Counted from the stretch's first letter, positions 8,890-19,035 are shown. The stretch: DNA of 64,000 bases from Flagellimonas pelagia (GCF_003584135.1 NZ_QXFI01000024.1:1-64000); one strand, 5' to 3'. The notes: generated by a model from the letters alone, not told the origin. Numbers and translations are program-made.

Positions 8890-8903
8890 TGTTGGAACCA
8901 ACA
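8890..8903. promoter_or_regulatory. Inverted repeat upstream of the first HMA gene
   Basis: TGTTGGAACCAACA has perfect 6-base arms around AA, 48 bases before the ATG at 8951, in the 203-base gap after the AraC-type regulator. It could be an operator; no consensus was recognised. Confidence 0.25.
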
Positions 8904-8950
8904 TTGTTGATTCTAGGTGTAAAATTGTTAAAATAAAAAATGATCACAAC

Positions 8951-9175
8951 ATGAAAAGAAGATACCAAATAGAAGGAATGACTTGTGATGGCTGTAGGGG
9001 GCACGTTGAAGAAGCTCTTTTCAATGTGGCCGGTGTAGCCGATGTAGCGGTCAATCTAAAAAACGCAGAAGCTACAGTGGAGTCGCAATTTGAGGTCCCC
9101 CTTGAAAATCTACAAAAGGCATTGGAAAATAAGGGGGGTCAATATAAAATACAAGCGATGAACAAAGCCAATTAA
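8951..9175 (+). CDS. HMA-domain copper chaperone (CopZ-like)
   Basis: A 74-residue single-domain protein with the heavy-metal-associated signature GMTCDGC (Cys12, Cys15), the LFNVAGVADVAVNLKNAEATV core and a final helix-strand, fitting the ~70-residue CopZ/Atx1 family. It would bind one Cu(I) and pass it to the HMA domain of CopA (gene at 10148). It lies downstream of the AraC-type regulator after a 203-base gap that contains the inverted repeat at 8890, so it may be a regulated unit. Confidence 0.88.
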   Translation: MKRRYQIEGMTCDGCRGHVEEALFNVAGVADVAVNLKNAEATVESQFEVPLENLQKALENKGGQYKIQAMNKAN

Positions 9176-9286
9176 ACCGATATACGATAACTGGGACAGG
9201 TAAATTGTCAGGCCTATAATTGGAATGGAACAATACAATACTCGAAAGTCAAGGAATAATCACAATAACCAGATAAAATTTGCACA

Positions 9287-9850
9287 ATGGAAGATAGTCA
9301 AAGGAAATCCAATAATTATTTAAAGTTTTTTGCGATGATTGGTACTTCAATGGTCGCCATGTTTTTTTTAATGTACACCCACTCATATCAAATCATTGAT
9401 CACTTTTGGTATAGTGAGACTAGATTTTTCATGACTTTGATCATGGGGGGATCGATGATCATTATTATGCTGCTATATATGCTACAGATGTATAAAGACC
9501 GACGCAAGAACATGTCAATATTAGCCTTGGGTGTTTTGTTGATTGCAGGTGGGATATGGCTGGTCAGGAGTCAGGTTACCGTATCAGGGGTCGACTACAT
9601 GGAAGGAATGATACCCCATCATTCCATTGCTATTTTGACCAGTGAACGTTCTCAAATAAAAGATGTCAGGGTACGGGAGCTTGCCAATGAAATTATCAAG
9701 GCACAACGCAGGGAGATAATGGAAATGCAATGGTTGATAAACGACATCAAGGAAAATGGAATAGTGGAAACCGAAGCTGGGAAAGAAAAGCGGCCTATTC
9801 CTAAATTCGAGGGATCGCTTAGCGAAGAAACAAAGAATCTGGCCGAATGA
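9287..9850 (+). CDS. DUF305-domain membrane protein
   Basis: 187 residues with three hydrophobic segments (about 13-30, 43-63 and 76-94), then a DUF305-type helical domain marked by YMEGMIPHHSIAI, the His-His pair being the family hallmark, and ANEIIKAQRREIMEMQWLI. DUF305 proteins are ferritin-like helical bundles common in copper and heavy-metal loci; His/Met residues suggest metal binding. Here the domain faces the periplasm if the N-terminus is cytoplasmic. Exact function unknown. Confidence 0.85.
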   Translation: MEDSQRKSNNYLKFFAMIGTSMVAMFFLMYTHSYQIIDHFWYSETRFFMTLIMGGSMIIIMLLYMLQMYKDRRKNMSILALGVLLIAGGIWLVRSQVTVSGVDYMEGMIPHHSIAILTSERSQIKDVRVRELANEIIKAQRREIMEMQWLINDIKENGIVETEAGKEKRPIPKFEGSLSEETKNLAE

Positions 9851-10147
9851 GAGGCGATTACTTACTACCAATGCTTTCGTTTTGCCCCAAGTTCACTACA
9901 ATGGTTTGTCCTATCGAATATATTCTAAACTGATCGGGGCAAATTCTCCAAAAAAGATTGACGTGGGCGAACCTGATCTCATAGATGTTGCCGAATTCTA
10001 AAAACCACTCACCAATTAAGGTTAAGTACTTGACGAAGAAAGGTAAAGGTTGATTTTTCGGAAAATTCTACAACTCTTTCAGTAAATAACGTAACAGTGC
10101 ATTTTAGGTCTATTCTGAAATTTGTACCATACAAATCGGAGTAGAAA

Positions 10148-12406
10148 ATGGATGCAATCGATATTATTGAGGACACCGAAAGGAAAGCGAAGACGGTGTC
10201 AAAAAAATCTTTCCCGGTCACTGGAATGACCTGTGCTGCCTGTGCATCCAGCGTGGAATCCATGCTGGGCCATACGGAAGGGGTCTACAATGCCAGTGTC
10301 AACTTTGCCAATAGTACGGTCCTTGTGGAGTATGACAGTGCTATGGACCTAAGCGATCTTCAAAATGCGGTACGTCAAATCGGTTATGATATAATTGTGG
10401 ATGCCGAGGATCCTACCGAAGTACAGGAAGAGCTTTCGAAAAAGCATTATGTATCCATAAAAAAGCGAACCCTTTGGTCCGCTATTTTGACACTTCCCAT
10501 TTTCCTTCTGGGGATGTTTTTTATGGATTGGGTCCTGGGTAGGTGGATTTCGTTGGTACTTGCCGTTCCTATCCTGTTCTGGTTTGGCCGAAGTTTTTTC
10601 ATAAATGCCCTCAAACAGGCCAGATTCGGTAAGGCCAATATGGATACCTTGGTCGCACTCAGTACGGGCATTGCCTTTTTGTTCAGTGCATTCAATACCT
10701 TTTTTCCTGAATTTTGGCTCAGTAAAGGCATGGAACCCCATGTATATTATGAGGCGGCCACAGTGATCATCACCTTTATTTCATTGGGGAAATTATTGGA
10801 AGAAAAGGCGAAATCAAATACATCCTCCGCCATAAAGAAATTGATAGGGTTGCAGCCCAAGACCTTAAAGGTGATAGCAGATGGGGAGGAAAGGGAAATC
10901 CCTATTTCTTCGGTCAAGGTAGGTCAAACGATTTTGGTCAGACCGGGAGAGAAAATCCCTGTGGATGGAACGGTGTCCAAAGGAAGTTCCTATGTTGATG
11001 AAAGTATGATCACGGGCGAACCCGTCCCTGTAGAAAAGACAAAGGATGAAAAAGTTTTTGCCGGTACCGTAAACCAAAAAGGAAGCTTTCAGTTTGTAGC
11101 TGACCGGGTGGGAGGGGAGACCCTTTTGTCCCAGATCATCAAGATGGTGCAGGAAGCACAGGGGAGCAAGGCGCCCGTACAAAAATTGGTGGACAGGATT
11201 GCCGGTATTTTTGTTCCCGTGGTAATGACGATTTCACTGGTGACATTTATCACCTGGATGTTCCTGGGAGGTGAGGACGCTTTTACCCATGCACTGTTGA
11301 CCGCAGTTGCCGTATTGGTAATAGCTTGTCCCTGTGCGCTGGGTTTGGCAACCCCCACGGCCATCATGGTGGGAATCGGCAAGGGGGCCGACCACAATAT
11401 TCTCATCAAAGATGCGGAAAGCCTGGAGTTGGGTTACAAAGTGAATGCCATTGTCCTGGATAAAACGGGTACCATAACTGAAGGAAAGCCTGTGGTGACC
11501 GATATGGTCTTTGCGGACCATGTGACCGATCACAGGGCCCTGGAGCAAATTTTATATGCCATGGAAGGACAGTCCGAACATCCCTTGGCTGAAGCCGTGG
11601 TCTCCTTTTTAAAAAATAGAAAGGTAAATCCGGTCGAAATTTTGAACTTCAATAGTATTACAGGAAAAGGTGTTCGCGCTGAGGCATTGGATGGAACCCT
11701 ATACCTTGTGGGCAATCATAAGTTGATGGTCGAAAAAGGAATCGCCATGGATGACAACCTGGGGCACATGGTCGAAGGGTTAGAGCAGGAGGCCAAAACG
11801 GTCATATACTTTGGCGGTGGAGGCAAGGTGAAGGCGATTTTGACCATTATGGATAGTATAAAGGAATCCTCAAAGGAAGCCATACGGGAAATGCAGGGGA
11901 ATGGTATGGAAGTTTACATGATGACCGGTGATAACAAGATGACCGCCGAAGCCGTATCACAACAGGTGGGTATCAAAAGCTATGAAGCCGAAGTACTCCC
12001 ATCAGAGAAAGCTGATTTTGTGAAAAGGCTTCAAGAAAGTGGAAAGGTGGTCGCCATGGTGGGCGATGGTATCAATGATTCGCAGGCACTTGCCCAAGCA
12101 GATGTCAGTATCGCGATGGGCAAAGGGTCCGACATTGCCATGGATGTCGCGAAAATGACCTTGATCACCTCTGATTTAAATGCCATTCCCAAAGCGTTGA
12201 AGCTCTCCCATAAGACCGTTATAGGTATAAGGCAAAATCTTTTTTGGGCCTTTATATACAATATCATTGGAATTCCTATAGCTGCAGGGCTGCTGTATCC
12301 GATCAATGGATTTTTGTTAGATCCGATGATAGCTGGTGCCGCTATGGCTTTTAGCAGTGTATCGGTCGTATTGAACAGTTTGAGGCTTAAAACGATTAAA
12401 CTATAG
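10148..12406 (+). CDS. copA: Cu(+)-exporting P1B-type ATPase CopA
   Basis: 752 residues. One N-terminal HMA domain carries GMTCAAC (Cys29, Cys32). The transport domain has eight membrane helices with the ion site CPC (Cys394-Pro395-Cys396) in [11 protein letters not shown], plus the YN pair in TM7 and the [15 protein letters not shown] pattern in TM8, which together mark subgroup IB-1 (Cu+/Ag+). Catalytic parts are all present: TGEP actuator loop, DKTGT phosphorylation site (Asp438), a SEHPLAEA nucleotide-binding motif and [12 protein letters not shown] hinge. It pumps Cu(I) from cytoplasm to periplasm, where the oxidase and RND system can take over. A small HMA gene follows 21 bases later. 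The 297-base gap before it shows no gene. Confidence 0.96.
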   Translation: MDAIDIIEDTERKAKTVSKKSFPVTGMTCAACASSVESMLGHTEGVYNASVNFANSTVLVEYDSAMDLSDLQNAVRQIGYDIIVDAEDPTEVQEELSKKHYVSIKKRTLWSAILTLPIFLLGMFFMDWVLGRWISLVLAVPILFWFGRSFFINALKQARFGKANMDTLVALSTGIAFLFSAFNTFFPEFWLSKGMEPHVYYEAATVIITFISLGKLLEEKAKSNTSSAIKKLIGLQPKTLKVIADGEEREIPISSVKVGQTILVRPGEKIPVDGTVSKGSSYVDESMITGEPVPVEKTKDEKVFAGTVNQKGSFQFVADRVGGETLLSQIIKMVQEAQGSKAPVQKLVDRIAGIFVPVVMTISLVTFITWMFLGGEDAFTHALLTAVAVLVIACPCALGLATPTAIMVGIGKGADHNILIKDAESLELGYKVNAIVLDKTGTITEGKPVVTDMVFADHVTDHRALEQILYAMEGQSEHPLAEAVVSFLKNRKVNPVEILNFNSITGKGVRAEALDGTLYLVGNHKLMVEKGIAMDDNLGHMVEGLEQEAKTVIYFGGGGKVKAILTIMDSIKESSKEAIREMQGNGMEVYMMTGDNKMTAEAVSQQVGIKSYEAEVLPSEKADFVKRLQESGKVVAMVGDGINDSQALAQADVSIAMGKGSDIAMDVAKMTLITSDLNAIPKALKLSHKTVIGIRQNLFWAFIYNIIGIPIAAGLLYPINGFLLDPMIAGAAMAFSSVSVVLNSLRLKTIKL

Positions 12407-12433
12407 TAATTTTCTAATTTAAAATCGATGAAC

Positions 12434-12643
12434 ATGAGTACATTACAATTCAAATCAAATATTAAGTGCAGTGGGTGTGCCAATACCGTAAAACCATTTT
12501 TGGATAAGGTGGATGGCGTGACCGATTGGTCTGTTGACTTTGCCTCCCAAGACAAATTGTTGACCGTACAGACTACAAGTGCTACGGAAGAGGAAATCAC
12601 TTCTGCTGTTGAATCGGCTGGATATCATTTGACCAAGAAATAA
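12434..12643 (+). CDS. Small HMA-domain copper chaperone
   Basis: The ATG at 12434 (second Met of the open frame at 12428) gives a 69-residue HMA domain with NIKCSGC (Cys12, Cys15), starting just after copA. The usual GMTC is replaced by NIKC, as in many eukaryote-like Atx1 variants. It probably delivers Cu(I) to CopA. Its last 18 codons and the following gene start are repeated almost exactly at 29839-29922, where the rest of the HMA gene is missing. Confidence 0.83.
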   Translation: MSTLQFKSNIKCSGCANTVKPFLDKVDGVTDWSVDFASQDKLLTVQTTSATEEEITSAVESAGYHLTKK

Positions 12644-12668
12644 AGGAATGTCCAGAAGAATATATTAA

Positions 12669-12938
12669 ATGGTTCGAATAGGATTGGGGGTTACCTTAAT
12701 CCTATTCGGGTTGGATATGTTTTTTGAACTTCTTCCGCACAACCAAGTGATGATCAAAGAATTTGTGTTCGCTTGCCATGGGCTGCTGACCAATGAATTT
12801 ATAATGTCCATGGTAGGTGTTGTCGAACTTATATCCGGAATATGCTCGATTATTGGAAGATGGATAATCGTTGCACTATCGGTCATGGTCTCCATTGCTT
12901 TTGGAATCCTTGGTTTTAACTTTAAGGTTGATATATAG
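12669..12938 (+). pseudogene. C-terminally truncated DoxX-like membrane protein (copy 1)
   Basis: 89 residues with three hydrophobic segments. By eye about 56 of 89 residues match the start of the 124-residue protein at 29920, beginning with IGLGVTLILFGL. At codon 90 this copy has TAG where the other has CAG, and similarity ends there, so the fourth helix (GIFWGILIAFGLVYLL in the other copy) is lost. It may be a decaying duplicate, or a shorter working protein. DoxX-like proteins are small inner-membrane proteins of mostly unknown function. Confidence 0.6.
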
Positions 12939-13548
12939 CCTTTTTATTGATATTTTATAACCATTGGGGTTGCCATATCCCAAACCTCTTTAGAAGACAC
13001 GGCCGTAATTGCTTCGTCCCTATCTCATAACTTGCACACATGACGATATAGGTCGTGTTAAAAATCAAGCTGAACTCCCTTTAGGAAACCGATGTGTGTA
13101 AGCCATGATCAATCTTATTCCGGAGTTGTACATCCAAACACAATAGTAGGATTTAGTTCATCTACAATTCCAATGCTTTCGGTATAGGGTTACAGTAAGC
13201 TAATTGGTGAAATGGGTAATAGGGGAATCAAAGCTCCTCTTCATATTTTTTTAAAAAACAAATCATTTAAAGATTTTTTTATAATTTGTTAACGTTTTTT
13301 GGTATTTATTCTATTGGTCACTTCAGATCAAAGAATTGAAATAAGGAGCTTATACAGCTTCCCTTTATTAAAAATAGCCCAAGATTGTATTGGGGGATTT
13401 TTATGTAACGGCACTTTTTCGTTTGAGATAAAGGTAGTTCATGCCACTTTGCTTGAACTACCGCTACGTTAAGAGCGTGAGACAGGTATTGGTGATACAA
13501 TGGAAGTATTCCCAATGGTCGCGCGCTGAATGACCAAGACGAAAATAT
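12939..13548. other. 610-base non-coding gap between copper island and SusCD locus
   Basis: No convincing gene. An open frame on the - strand (13318-13713) runs into the sigma-factor gene and looks like a shadow. The gap becomes very AT-rich at 13240-13310 (T and A runs) and holds a perfect hairpin at 13433-13462. It marks the boundary between two functional blocks and probably contains the promoter of the sigma-factor gene. Confidence 0.6.
13433..13462. promoter_or_regulatory. Perfect 9-base inverted repeat upstream of ECF sigma gene
   Basis: GGTAGTTCA (13433-13441) and TGAACTACC (13454-13462) pair exactly around a 12-base spacer, 87 bases before the sigma-factor ATG. No T-run follows, so a terminator is unlikely; an operator or a 5'-UTR hairpin is possible. 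Confidence 0.35.
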
Positions 13549-14103
13549 ATGGACCAAAAAAAATACAGTGATGAACATCTTCTTGTTGAGCAGCTGAAAG
13601 AAGGCTGCCAAGAAGCCTATGGATACCTTTTTGGGATATACCATAGAGAACTGTGCAATTACATGACGGTGGTCTCTGGCAGTACAAGGGTCGCCGAAGA
13701 TATAGCCCAACAAACTTTTATTAGGTTATGGGACAACAGGGAACGGTTGGTTGTCCAAGAAAACAAACTAAAGCATTACATCTTCAAAATAGCCTACCAC
13801 CTCTTTATAGACTCAAAACGGAAAAAGAAAAAGGAATTTGAGTTGTTGGAGAGTCTCAAACAAGAAGCGTATCTGGAAGTTGCAGATACCGATGCTTCAC
13901 TTTTTGAGGAACGATTGAAAAGAGTGGAGACCGAAATAGAAAACCTCCCCGAACAGTGTAAGCGGGTCTTTATAATGAGTAAAAAGGAAGGCCTTAAATA
14001 CCAAGAGATCTCCGAGAGACTTGATATATCCATCAAAACTGTTGAAGTGCATATGGGCAAAGCACTGAAAAGACTTAGGGCCCAACTGACCATTTTCTTC
14101 TAA
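13549..14103 (+). CDS. RNA polymerase sigma-70 factor, ECF subfamily (FecI-like)
   Basis: 184 residues, the usual ECF length. Region 2 is visible at residues ~15-85 (FIRLWDNRERL) and region 4 at ~125-175 (FIMSKKEGLKYQEISERLDISIKTVEVHMGKALKRLR; two helices of the -35 reader). It is the first gene of a sigma/anti-sigma/SusC/SusD series, the standard Bacteroidota arrangement in which outer-membrane ligand binding releases the sigma factor to transcribe the uptake genes. Confidence 0.93.
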   Translation: MDQKKYSDEHLLVEQLKEGCQEAYGYLFGIYHRELCNYMTVVSGSTRVAEDIAQQTFIRLWDNRERLVVQENKLKHYIFKIAYHLFIDSKRKKKKEFELLESLKQEAYLEVADTDASLFEERLKRVETEIENLPEQCKRVFIMSKKEGLKYQEISERLDISIKTVEVHMGKALKRLRAQLTIFF

Positions 14104-14126
14104 AAACCTCTCTGTAGGTTCATTTT

Positions 14127-14156
14127 CCCTGAATTGTTCCTTCTAAAGTTTCAGGG
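14127..14156. promoter_or_regulatory. Hairpin between sigma and anti-sigma genes
   Basis: CCCTGAA (14127-14133) can pair with TTCAGGG (14150-14156) across a 16-base loop. On the + strand an A-run, not a T-run, follows, so it is not a good intrinsic terminator for the sigma gene. Confidence 0.25.
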
Positions 14157-14258
14157 CAAAAAAAGCATACTCCATAATTTTTGTGTTAAAAAAATAAATT
14201 CAGGTAAGGGTTTTTTGAAAAACTGCGTCTGTTTTATAAAAGAGATAAATTTTCACCG

Positions 14259-15437
14259 ATGACCAAGTTCGATATAAGAAGAACTATTACAAGATACATC
14301 AACCAGGAAGCTACCCAAGAAGAATTGTCAATGTTGTATGAGTGGGTAAAAAAGGGGAACAACCAAGAAGTGTTCAAAAAGTATGTTCAGGCAGATTTCC
14401 TGATAAATTATCAGAACAGATCTTGGAAGTCTGAGGAAGCCTTCAAAAATTTCTTGGAAACCATAAAAGAGAATGACTCCAAAAAGGTAAGGTCATTGTT
14501 GGTACGCGGAGATATGTGGAAATATGCGGCTGCCATAGTGGTAATTGTATCCACATCCTTGTTTGCATTGCTATACAGTACTCCGCAAGAGGATATGACT
14601 CCTCGAGTGGACTTAAATATGATAACGTTGCAATTGGAGAATGGTGAAGTGTTGAATCTAGACCCAAGTGCCAATGGAACGATTAAAAGCAAAAAGGGAA
14701 ATACTGTTTTTTCTTTGGTAGAAGGAGTACTCACCCAAAAGAATGGAACCAAAGGGAAGAAAGTGGAAAAAAACAATGTACTGAAGATCCCTTATGGGAA
14801 AAAGCTCTCGGTAACCCTACAAGATGGTACCGTGGTCATGTTGAATTCGGGGTCTACATTGAGCTATCCGGCTAGTTTTTCCGGGAAGGACAAAAGAGAG
14901 GTGTATTTGCAGGGAGAAGCCTTTTTTGAAGTGGCCAAGAACCCGGAACAACCGTTTTTTGTCAAAACCAATACAATATATACCCAAGTGTATGGTACAG
15001 TGTTCAATGTATCCGCTTATACAGAGGATGGAGTGGCGGAAGTGGTTTTGGTAGAAGGCTCGGTAGGAGTTGGGGAAGTTGATGTAAATACCTCCAAAAC
15101 CCCACAAATGCTAAAGCCCTCACAAAAAGCTTCAAAGCTACTTGATGTGGAGAGTGGTTTTGTTGTGGAAGATGTGGATGTTTCTTCATATGTGTCGTGG
15201 ACCAAAGGCATATTGACCTTTGAAAACGAGGCGATGTCCAACATTATAAAAAAGCTGGAGCGTCAGTATAACATACGGATTATAAACCAATTTGAAGAAT
15301 TGGGTGAGCGAAGATTCACGGGAATGTTCGATGTGGAGGACATAGACCGGGTTTTGAAAACAATTCAGACCCATACCCGCTTCAGCTATCAAAAAGAAGG
15401 AAAAACAATAACAATAAAAGAACCTAACAAACAATAG
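14259..15437 (+). CDS. FecR-family anti-sigma factor
   Basis: 392 residues. The cytoplasmic N-terminal ~85 residues bind the sigma factor (INQEATQEELSMLYEWVKKGNNQ); one transmembrane helix lies at about 90-107 (YAAAIVVIVSTSLFALL). The periplasmic FecR domain has its hallmark stretches (IPYGKKLSVTLQDGTVVMLNSGS, FEVAKNPEQPFFVKT, GTVFNVSAY). The C-terminal DUF4974-type region ends with the FTGMFDVEDIDRVLKTIQ segment. It transmits the state of the TonB-dependent receptor at 15503 to the sigma factor at 13549. Confidence 0.93.
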   Translation: MTKFDIRRTITRYINQEATQEELSMLYEWVKKGNNQEVFKKYVQADFLINYQNRSWKSEEAFKNFLETIKENDSKKVRSLLVRGDMWKYAAAIVVIVSTSLFALLYSTPQEDMTPRVDLNMITLQLENGEVLNLDPSANGTIKSKKGNTVFSLVEGVLTQKNGTKGKKVEKNNVLKIPYGKKLSVTLQDGTVVMLNSGSTLSYPASFSGKDKREVYLQGEAFFEVAKNPEQPFFVKTNTIYTQVYGTVFNVSAYTEDGVAEVVLVEGSVGVGEVDVNTSKTPQMLKPSQKASKLLDVESGFVVEDVDVSSYVSWTKGILTFENEAMSNIIKKLERQYNIRIINQFEELGERRFTGMFDVEDIDRVLKTIQTHTRFSYQKEGKTITIKEPNKQ

Positions 15438-15502
15438 TGCTTATGATTTGAAGAACCAGTAGACCAAAAAACGAATACTTAACTAACTAGACTAAAAGAA
15501 TT

Positions 15503-18500
15503 ATGAAAAAAACCAAAACTATCCATGCTTTGTCGCCAAAGGTCGGTAGAAGAATATTATGCTGTTTTTTCTTACTGTTTATATTCGGCCATTTGAAAGC
15601 GGCATCATGTACGCAAGAGGATATTGTTGCCATAAGCTTTGAGAATACGAAGCTAGGGGATGTATTTGAAATGATTACAGAATCAACCGGATACAAGTTT
15701 TTCTATGAAGCTTCCGATGTTGACCTGAACCATAAGGTATCCATATCCCGCAAAGACCTTTGTGTTGAAGATTTCATGAAAGAACTTTTCAAGGATACGG
15801 ACCTGTACTTTGAGGTGATCGCAAGGCAAATTGTGGTGAAGCACAAAGACAAGGGGCCACTGCCCAATTTAGTTCCCCAGAAAAGAATTGATGCACCAAA
15901 GCCGCAGTCCAACCTTTCGGGTACGGTTCTGGACGAAGCAGGTATGCCCTTGCCGGGGGCAAGTATTGTGGCCAAAGGGACCACAGTGGGTACAACTACC
16001 GATTTTGACGGGAAATTTACCATTACATTGCCAGCAGGTGTTACCGAAATCCAAGTAACCTATATTGGGTATAGACCCAAAGAAGTGAATGTGGCAGGAC
16101 AGACCTCCATCACGGTTTCCATGGAACAGGATGCCGCTGCCCTTGAAGAAGTTGTGGTAGTGGGGTATGGAACATTGGCCAAAACCAAGGTGACAGGTTC
16201 TGTAGTCTCCATTACCCCAGAAACCATTGTTGAGGTTCCCGCACTGACCCCGGAAGGTGCCCTGATCGGCCAAGTTTCCGGTGTGCAGGTACAGGAAGTC
16301 TCCGGTGAACCAGGAGCGGCCCCTAACATTAGGGTGCGTGGTTCAGGTTCTATTTCTGCGGGAAACGACCCATTGTTTGTTGTGGACGGAATCCCTATTT
16401 CGCGTAACCTTACCTCATCAAGTCAGTTGGGAGGTGTTGCCAATAGAAGGGCTACGTTCCAACCCCCGACCATTAATCCATTGGCTACGCTAAATCCAAA
16501 TGATATTGAATCCATTCAAGTACTCAAGGATGCAAGTGCCGCAGCTATTTATGGATCTAGGGGAGGTAATGGGGTTCTTTTGATCACCACCAAGAAAGGG
16601 TCCAACTCTGAAGAAGGAGTATTTTCTTTTGATTCTTATGTGAGCATACAGTCCGTTGCCAATAAGTTGGATTTGATGAATGCCCAAGAATTGATAGACT
16701 ATACTACGGATGCCAGGAACAACAATTATCTGGCCTCTGTTGATGGAGCTTCCATCAATGATCCCATAGGACCCGGAGATAGAGGGAATGCCAACTACGA
16801 ACTACCGGAATCCTTTGTTAACTGGGATGGTACGGATACTGATTGGCAAGACCTTATCTTTAAGACCGGGATAGTTCAGAGTTACAATTTTTCATACGCA
16901 TCACCGGTAAGGAACAAGACAAGTTTTTATGTATCCACGGGCTATTTTTCCCAAACCGGGGTTATAGATAAGGCGAAGTTTGAGCGGTACTCCGTACTGC
17001 TGAACCTAAATTCCCAACTTGCCAAAAAGTTGAACTTGGATGTAAGATTGGCCCCGACCGTTACCGAAAACCAACGGGTACCGGCATCTTCACCTTATTT
17101 TGCCACGCCTCCAGGTATCGTCTATTCAGCCATAGTGCATTCTCCAACAGTGAGTCCATACAATCCTGACGGTACCATAAACCAACTGAACAACCAATCC
17201 TATTTGGGAGGTGGGACCACAACGGCAAGTAATCCTTTGGCAATCATCGAAGCCGTGGATGACCAAATATTCCAATTTCAGACAAGGGGAAGCCTTGCAT
17301 TGACTTACGATATTTTACCGGAGTTGAGTTTTAAGACCTTCGGAGGGGCATACATTAATTTGTACAATCAGGATTTTTACCGTGCCAACACATTGTTGTA
17401 CAGAAATTCGGCGGATGGTAACCCGTATGGACAGGCATCATCTTCCACAGAGACCAATTGGCTTTGGGAGAATACCCTCAATTGGAAAAAGGAATTTGGA
17501 GACCATTACTTGGATGCTGTTTTGGGATATACCGCCCAAAAGGACAATTTGACATTGAAACAGGTATTGGCCAACAACTATCCGGATGATTTGGTTCCCA
17601 CCATCAGTGGGGGACAGGTGTTTGGTGGCACCTCTGTAAAGGAACAGTGGTCGTTATTGTCCTCTCTATTCAGGGTCAACTACAGTTACAAGGACAAGTA
17701 TTTGTTTACCGGTACGATTCGTTCCGATAAATCATCCAGATTCGGAAAGAATAACCAAACGGGATATTTTCCTTCTTTCTCGGTTGGATGGCGATTGAAC
17801 GAAGAATCGTTCTTGGTCGGGTCAGAAACCGTTTCCGAGCTAAAACTTAGATTGAGTTGGGGGCAGACGGGTAACTTTGAGATTCCCAATTATGGGGCCG
17901 TTGGCCTATTATCCCCCCAAAACTATAACTTGGGAGGAAATGAAATCAACGGTTTGGTCCAGAGTACCATTCCCAATCCCAATCTGACTTGGGAGAAATC
18001 GGAACAGATTGATGCAGGTATTGAACTGGGATTGTTCAACAATCGAGTTTTTCTTTTGGCCGATTACTACGATACAAAAACCAGAGATTTGTTGTTGAAT
18101 GTTGCCATTTCCTCGGTATCTGGGTTTGAAACTACGTTGAGAAATCTTGGTGAAGTACAAAACAGGGGATTTGAGATTGCGTTGAGCACCAAGAATTTTG
18201 TAGGAGATTTTACGTGGAATACGGATATCAATTTTTCAACCAATAAGAATGAAGTGCTTTCGCTCAATGAAGGAAACGAACCCATTTATTCTTCAGGTAG
18301 TGCCGGTGTACGCCACGTAACAAGGGTAGGAGACCCGATAGGAAGCTATTACGGATATGTAGTGGACGGTATATACCAATCACAGGCAGAAATAGATAGT
18401 GCTCCCCTGGATACCCAGGCTCCTGATCCAGGTGTCGGTGATTTCAAGTTCAAGGACATTGATGGGGACGGAGAGATCACTCCAGATGATAGAACGGTTA

Positions 18501-19027
18501 CCGGGAGTTATTTTCCGGATTTTACCTGGGGGGTAAACAATAGGTTCAAGTACAAGAACATAGATTTGAGCTTCTTGATCCAAGGAGTCGAAGGGAATGA
18601 GATCTTGAACCTTACCTCAAGACATATGAAGAACGGGGAGGCCAATTTTAATTCCTATGCCATTTTCAATGAACGATGGAGGTCGCCTTCCGACCCTGGG
18701 AACGGGTCGATTCCACGGGCGGACAGAGAATCTGGAAATCATGGAAATAACAACAGACCGTCTTCTTTCCAAGTAGAGGATGGGTCGTATATCCGATTGA
18801 GGAATGTGACCTTGGGTTATACATTGCCAACCAATAATCTTTTTGGAAGCAACATCCAGAAACTTAGGTTCTATGTTACGGGAACAAATCTTTTTACGAT
18901 TACCGATTACCTTGGTTACAACCCAGAGGTGAGTAGTATTACCACGAACAGTTTAACCCCGGGCGAGGATTATGGAGCATTTCCATTGACCAAATCCTTT
19001 ACCCTAGGAGTAAACTTAAAGTTCTAA
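15503..19027 (+). CDS. SusC/RagA-family TonB-dependent outer-membrane transporter
   Basis: 1174 residues. Order: signal segment to ~residue 36; an STN secretin/TonB N-terminal domain (~45-110), the part that contacts FecR; a carboxypeptidase-D regulatory-like beta-sandwich (~135-212, GTVLDEAGMPLPGASIVAKG); a TonB-box-like stretch EEVVVVGYGT; the plug (~235-370, with VRGSGSISAGNDPLFVVDGIP and AAAIYGSRGGNGVLLITTKKG); then the 22-strand barrel ending in LGVNLKF. It pulls oligomeric ligand through the outer membrane using TonB energy, with the SusD lipoprotein at 19036 as lid. The STN domain shows that it is a transducer for the upstream sigma/anti-sigma pair. Confidence 0.96.
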   Translation: MKKTKTIHALSPKVGRRILCCFFLLFIFGHLKAASCTQEDIVAISFENTKLGDVFEMITESTGYKFFYEASDVDLNHKVSISRKDLCVEDFMKELFKDTDLYFEVIARQIVVKHKDKGPLPNLVPQKRIDAPKPQSNLSGTVLDEAGMPLPGASIVAKGTTVGTTTDFDGKFTITLPAGVTEIQVTYIGYRPKEVNVAGQTSITVSMEQDAAALEEVVVVGYGTLAKTKVTGSVVSITPETIVEVPALTPEGALIGQVSGVQVQEVSGEPGAAPNIRVRGSGSISAGNDPLFVVDGIPISRNLTSSSQLGGVANRRATFQPPTINPLATLNPNDIESIQVLKDASAAAIYGSRGGNGVLLITTKKGSNSEEGVFSFDSYVSIQSVANKLDLMNAQELIDYTTDARNNNYLASVDGASINDPIGPGDRGNANYELPESFVNWDGTDTDWQDLIFKTGIVQSYNFSYASPVRNKTSFYVSTGYFSQTGVIDKAKFERYSVLLNLNSQLAKKLNLDVRLAPTVTENQRVPASSPYFATPPGIVYSAIVHSPTVSPYNPDGTINQLNNQSYLGGGTTTASNPLAIIEAVDDQIFQFQTRGSLALTYDILPELSFKTFGGAYINLYNQDFYRANTLLYRNSADGNPYGQASSSTETNWLWENTLNWKKEFGDHYLDAVLGYTAQKDNLTLKQVLANNYPDDLVPTISGGQVFGGTSVKEQWSLLSSLFRVNYSYKDKYLFTGTIRSDKSSRFGKNNQTGYFPSFSVGWRLNEESFLVGSETVSELKLRLSWGQTGNFEIPNYGAVGLLSPQNYNLGGNEINGLVQSTIPNPNLTWEKSEQIDAGIELGLFNNRVFLLADYYDTKTRDLLLNVAISSVSGFETTLRNLGEVQNRGFEIALSTKNFVGDFTWNTDINFSTNKNEVLSLNEGNEPIYSSGSAGVRHVTRVGDPIGSYYGYVVDGIYQSQAEIDSAPLDTQAPDPGVGDFKFKDIDGDGEITPDDRTVTGSYFPDFTWGVNNRFKYKNIDLSFLIQGVEGNEILNLTSRHMKNGEANFNSYAIFNERWRSPSDPGNGSIPRADRESGNHGNNNRPSSFQVEDGSYIRLRNVTLGYTLPTNNLFGSNIQKLRFYVTGTNLFTITDYLGYNPEVSSITTNSLTPGEDYGAFPLTKSFTLGVNLKF

Positions 19028-19035
19028 CCTAAAAA

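Noticed and set aside
13318..13713. 131-codon open frame on the - strand reaching into the gap before the sigma gene
   Set aside because: Overlaps the sigma gene by 165 bases, Cys/Phe/Leu-rich random-looking translation, and no start context.
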